Below are positions 60,673 to 64,000 of a stretch of 64,000 nt of DNA, piece by piece. This DNA is from Canna indica (lineage: Eukaryota > Streptophyta > Magnoliopsida > Zingiberales > Cannaceae). The first letter of the stretch is position 1. Each line of letters begins with the position of its first letter. The notes beneath the pieces are model-generated. The model was not told where the DNA came from, made no database searches, and worked only from the letters and a program-made list of their open reading frames with translations. The stretch is from contig CP136891.1 in the NCBI GenBank assembly GCA_034359265.1, positions 52,716,501 through 52,780,500 on the forward strand, given 5' to 3'. Both the position numbers and the translations under genes were made by a program.

Positions 60673-61370
60673 TTAATTAAATGCATACTTCTCTTATTAG
60701 GATTATTATCCCAAAGAAAATCCCTCATTTTCTTTTCAATTTTATCAAGTATCATTGGATAACCAATTCACAACAAGGGAATAAATAGGAACAACATGAA
60801 TTGATTTGATTAAAATCAGCTTGCCTGCTTGGGAAAGTACCGTTAGCAAGCTTAGAGTCAATAAAAGATAGGATCACGTCATGAGTTTTAGGAGGATATC
60901 TTCTAGGAGAGACCATGGTGCCCAAATACTTAAAAGGAAAACAACCCTGTTTCGTACCCAAAGAAGAGCATATTCTATGCTTAATAGAGGGAGGGGTATT
61001 TTTAGGAAAGTAAATTTCAGATTTTGAAAAATTAACCTTTTGACCGATTAAGACTTAATAGTGCTGAAAGATATTTTTTTATTGAGAGAAGAGATTTCTT
61101 ATTAGCCCTACAAGTGATAATTAGGTCATCAAACTTATGTTAAGCTTACCTTTGAGATTAAAAGGGGTGAAGTGCTTTTCTAAAAAAACAGTGTTTATTA
61201 GACGAGATATGTATAGAAAGGGGAAAATTGGATCCCCTTATGTTAAGCTTACCTTTGAGATTAAAAGGGGTGAAGTGCTTTTCTAAAACAACCGTGTTGA
61301 TTAGAAGAGATAAAGTTTGAGCAACAAGGATATGTATAGAAAGGAAGAAATTGGATCCCCTTCACTACCA
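60673..61370 (-). pseudogene. LINE upstream segment: RT palm/thumb region
   Basis: The minus strand encodes FPFKYLGTMVSPRRYPPKTH and IDSKLANG (60961-60752), then KKMRDFLWDNNPNKRSMHLI up to the Harbinger-like insertion. Further upstream (61370-61000) the RT homology is decayed and contains a ~103-bp tandem duplication. Confidence 0.8.
61135..61370. repeat. Tandem duplication of ~103 bp within the LINE
   Basis: TTATGTTAAGCTTACCTTTG starts at 61135 and again at 61238. The second unit is longer by about 27-30 bases before it meets the CACTA terminus at 61371. Confidence 0.8.
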
Positions 61371-61630
61371 GAAAAGTGCTCATCTGCGACGACTACGACG
61401 GTAGCAAAACCGTCGCAGAAGACCTTCTACGACCGCAAGAGACCGTCTCAAATGTTCGTTGCGGAAGACCGTGTCGCAAAGAATTAAGGCGGCAAATTTT
61501 GCCGTTGCAATACCGTAGCAGAAGCTAGTCTTATGCTACGGCTACCGCGGTAGCAAAAACATAGCAAAAGATGGTCTTCTGCTACGGCTACCGCGATAGC
61601 AAAACCGTAGCAAATATAAATTCTATTTTC
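61371..61630. mobile_element. Truncated end of another CACTA element
   Basis: CACTACCAGAAAAGTGC begins directly after the LINE, followed by CTACGGC / GCCGTAG-like words in both orientations (about ten), the subterminal zone of yet another CACTA family. No matching TAGTG end was found before the host gene at 61867, so only one end remains or the element is internally deleted beyond recognition. Confidence 0.7.
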
Positions 61631-61866
61631 AATTCTATTTTTAAAAAAACATAAAATATTAAAATTTTCTATTTATAATATTTTAATAGAAAATACATAC
61701 AATGGATACAATTTATAGAGTCAGGCACTACAAAATAATACAATGGATGAGTCATGGATGCTCTAATTAATCTAGTTTGGAACCAACTATGGTTCCATAC
61801 AATTTGATTGCACGGACACAATACGTGAAGCATAAGCTTTGTTCTCATCATAGTACATGGATTTCT
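61631..61866. other. 3' flank of the CYP65/PUB49-like gene
   Basis: AT-rich, probably including the 3' untranslated region of the minus-strand gene; nothing else seen. Confidence 0.4.
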
Positions 61867-62269
61867 TTACCAGCCAGAGAAATTCTTGAACTCTACACTT
61901 GAGACATCTACTTTTCTCTTCTTGGTAGACTTATCTGACTCTGCACCTTCTTTGCCAGCTGAATCGGCAGTCACGGAAGTTCTTGCATTAAGGTACTTGC
62001 CAATACCACTGCCGACACCCACAGAACCAGTAACTCCTGTGCTAGGATTACTGTACCATGAACCCACCTTATTCCGCAAATTTAAGTAGTAGTTTGATGC
62101 ATCTCATCATAAAAATATATATTGCATAAGGATAACAAGGCAACGAAACAAATACACTTGCATTTTCATAGTCAGCTAGTTTTGCTTCCTCTTGTGCCTT
62201 TACTTCCTCTTCATCCGGCTCTAAGTAAGGGTCTAAGAAAATTTTAACACCTGTAATCTTGATCTCCTC
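61867..62269 (-). CDS. CYP65: C-terminal exons of a CYP65/PUB49-like (PPIL2 family) cyclophilin/U-box protein, partial
   Basis: Family members combine an N-terminal U-box with a C-terminal peptidyl-prolyl isomerase domain and act in the nucleus; only the end is here. The exon starting at 62269 after a clean TTTCAG reads EEIKITGVKIFLDPYLEPDEEE and an acidic/Ala-rich stretch ending near 62152. The last exon, from about 62067, reads VGSWYSNP, then GIGKYLNARTS, a KKRKV cluster (possible nuclear signal) and ends EFKNFSGW with TAA at 61867. The VGKY and final (D/N)FS(G/S)W motifs are shared with human PPIL2 and plant CYP65. The junction is unclear: a GC donor (AAT|GCAAGT) to 62067, or GT (GCAA|GTGT) with an acceptor near 62098 that adds about 10 residues. 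The upstream exons are not in the window, or lie unseen beyond a long intron. Confidence 0.75.
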
Positions 62270-62271
62270 CT

Positions 62272-64000
62272 GAAATATAACAAAGTAAAAAACAAGCCAA
62301 TGAAACACGATAGTGAAGATCTAAGAAGACAAAAATGAAGATCATGGAACATTATTCATTGCTCTTAATACTGATTTGTCGAAACCAGGATATACTCCGT
62401 CAAAAACATGAATCATAGTGCTTTGATTCACAAATAATCCATGTCATTCACATACTTGAAGATGTAAGTTGTTGGTCATGAAGTCACTAATTTCCTTCAG
62501 TCTGTGGTAAAAGAGGCTTCTTCCTTAGGAGACTAATCTTTTACATTTCAACAAAAGAATTTCAGAAGCTGAATAGTGAACTTCAGTACAGAGCTTGTTC
62601 AAGATGAAGGAAAGAAGAAACCTAGCAAAAGAGAAAGGATCAAAGACATAGGGACGGGATAAAAAGAAGATAACTCAAAGGATAAAAATGTTAATTAGTG
62701 AAAGAGATAGATGGGGAAAAAATGAGGATGTGAGAGAATATAAATCAAGGGTAAAAATGTAAATGCAAGCATAACCTTGGAGGACAGTCATCAAAATTAA
62801 ACCATATATTGTTTATTCAGCATTTCCACTATATAAGATGACGTTAAGTTCATAGTTGTAAGCTACCTGACTCTTTGATAAAGAAACTATTAGCTTAAGG
62901 AGTAGGCTTTGGACCTTAAACCCACGAGTTCATGGGACATTTGAATAAACATCCAGAAAAATCCAAAAAGATGGTTAGTCAATCTGGATTTATCCCTTCT
63001 AGAAGGTTTCTTGGCCATCCTTCAGAAACATAGGCGATATAACCATTTCAATCTGAACATTCAAGTACAAGAACAAGATATGAAGCAAAAAGTAAAAGAA
63101 AGAATAAGATACAGTAAATAGATATGCATGTAACCACATCTAATAGATGATGTAATGGAGTCAATTGAAAAATTTCATGCCAAGGACTACAAAAACCAAT
63201 GACTCTGCCAAACCTTCAGAATCACTAACATATATTTGGACCAAATATTGCACCACCTGCATTTGTTTCTACACCCAATTATTTGCCTAAAGCATTTCCT
63301 ATAAAAAGCCTCCTCTCATGTTTTTTTCCCATTTCCTCTTTGTTTGGCTTGAGAAATTCTAAGTGAACTCCTTGTGCTTTAATTTCCTGGATATACATAA
63401 GTCTAAAAGTGATCAATACAAGGGAAAACTCCCAACTATTTTAAGCCAATTATGTTGGTTGAAACTACAATATATATGGCCCTTTTCCAGATGAGTATGT
63501 AGTATTTAAGCCATAAGTTGGACAACTATATACTATTTGAATAATGTTGCTACAAGTTCAAGTTATAGAGATCAACATTAACAAAAGAAAAAGCCTAACA
63601 CAAATAACCCTCCAAACTTAATTATAAATTAATATTAATTTAAGATAAACAAAAAGGAATTAACTAGATGGAATTCTGATAATATCACAATAAAGACAGA
63701 TGGATAAAAACATGTAACAAAAAAATGCTACTCAGCTACAGGTAAAAGAAGTTATGAGACTGCCATACAAAGTGCTTATATATATATGATGTAATTAGAT
63801 CTGTTTCTACAATATATTTTAAATAGAAAGGGAAATTTTCGAATTATGTTGTGATTAGATCTTAAGCGCAGGTCCCAATTCAACAACCAAATGTCATGTG
63901 AACAAATACACGGGAGGCTACATATATTTGCAAACACTATATATTCAAGATAGAAAGTGGAGGAACAAGTATATATCAGCATTACAGGAGCAAAGTTAAT
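62272..64000. other. Probable intron of the CYP65/PUB49-like gene; nothing else recognised
   Basis: No cyclophilin-domain exon could be read on the minus strand, and no repeat termini or open frame with family resemblance appear. The sequence is single-copy-looking and AT-rich. Confidence 0.4.

Larger units (their letters stand above)
32660..61370 (-). mobile_element. Composite locus: L1-type LINE with four further element types nested inside
   Basis: Outermost layer of the stack. LINE sequence is present only at 61370-60673, 59073-58792 and 33909 to about 32660; everything between was inserted later. The 3' end is suggested by a T-run on the plus strand at about 32662-32669 (poly(A) on the LINE strand) after an AT-rich tail. 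The upstream end at 61370 abuts a CACTA terminus, and the 5' half (ORF1, endonuclease) is absent. Confidence 0.85.

Noticed and set aside
61725..61740. CACTACAAAATAATAC as a further CACTA terminus
   Set aside because: It lacks following subterminal repeats, a matching opposite end and a target duplication.

Overview
The window is a plant nuclear segment, almost certainly from a flowering plant. The reasons are: two spliced host genes with plant-type families; Copia/Sirevirus-like and LTR elements, L1-type LINEs, CACTA, hAT and Harbinger-like elements; and an AT-rich intergenic background. A GC-rich first exon in the ABC gene hints at a monocot, but this is weak. Only two host genes are visible. 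One is a complete 24-exon PDR/ABCG transporter on the minus strand (19636-29327; summed exons 4320 bp = 1439 codons plus stop). The other is the 3' end of a CYP65/PUB49-like (PPIL2 family) cyclophilin/U-box gene on the minus strand (from 61867 to beyond 62269).

Left part (1-19600) is a transposon graveyard. A Sirevirus-like Copia pol remnant with an env-like region and 3' LTR opens the window. It is followed by a foldback MITE, a 387-bp hAT element with a perfect 8-bp target duplication, and a 2.08-kb solo LTR with target duplication AACAC. Next comes a degenerate ~180-bp tandem array that is split by a large LTR element (target duplication CTTCC), which itself carries two nested hAT elements. 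A LINE fragment closes this part.

Middle (19636-32660) is the ABC transporter, with a 2.0-kb CACTA-type non-autonomous element in the intron just before the second half of NBD2, then ~3.2 kb of AT-rich intergenic DNA.

Right part (32660-61370) is one stack of nested insertions. A minus-strand L1-type LINE was interrupted by a Sirevirus-like LTR retrotransposon (33910-58791, target duplication GGTAA, gag and env-like ORFs but no pol). The 5' LTR of that element was interrupted by a CACTA transposon (41397-58390, target duplication TAC). The transposase exon of that CACTA was in turn interrupted by a second CACTA transposon (47177-54393, target duplication TTT). A Harbinger-like element (59074-60672, target duplication TTA) hit the same LINE separately and carries a ~1-kb minisatellite. 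The outer CACTA also holds a Copia fragment. Each boundary was placed from terminal motifs plus target-site duplications. At the three coding-sequence junctions (LINE/LTR element, LINE/Harbinger, CACTA/CACTA), removing the insert with one duplication copy restores the reading frame.

The two CACTA elements each encode a TNP2-type transposase followed by a Transposase_24 (TNPA-like) protein. The inner one is nearly intact (one 1-nt frameshift in TNP2; complete 5-exon TNPA-like gene). The outer one has one in-frame stop besides the insertion. Everything was read by eye; family names rest on recognised motifs, not on database searches.
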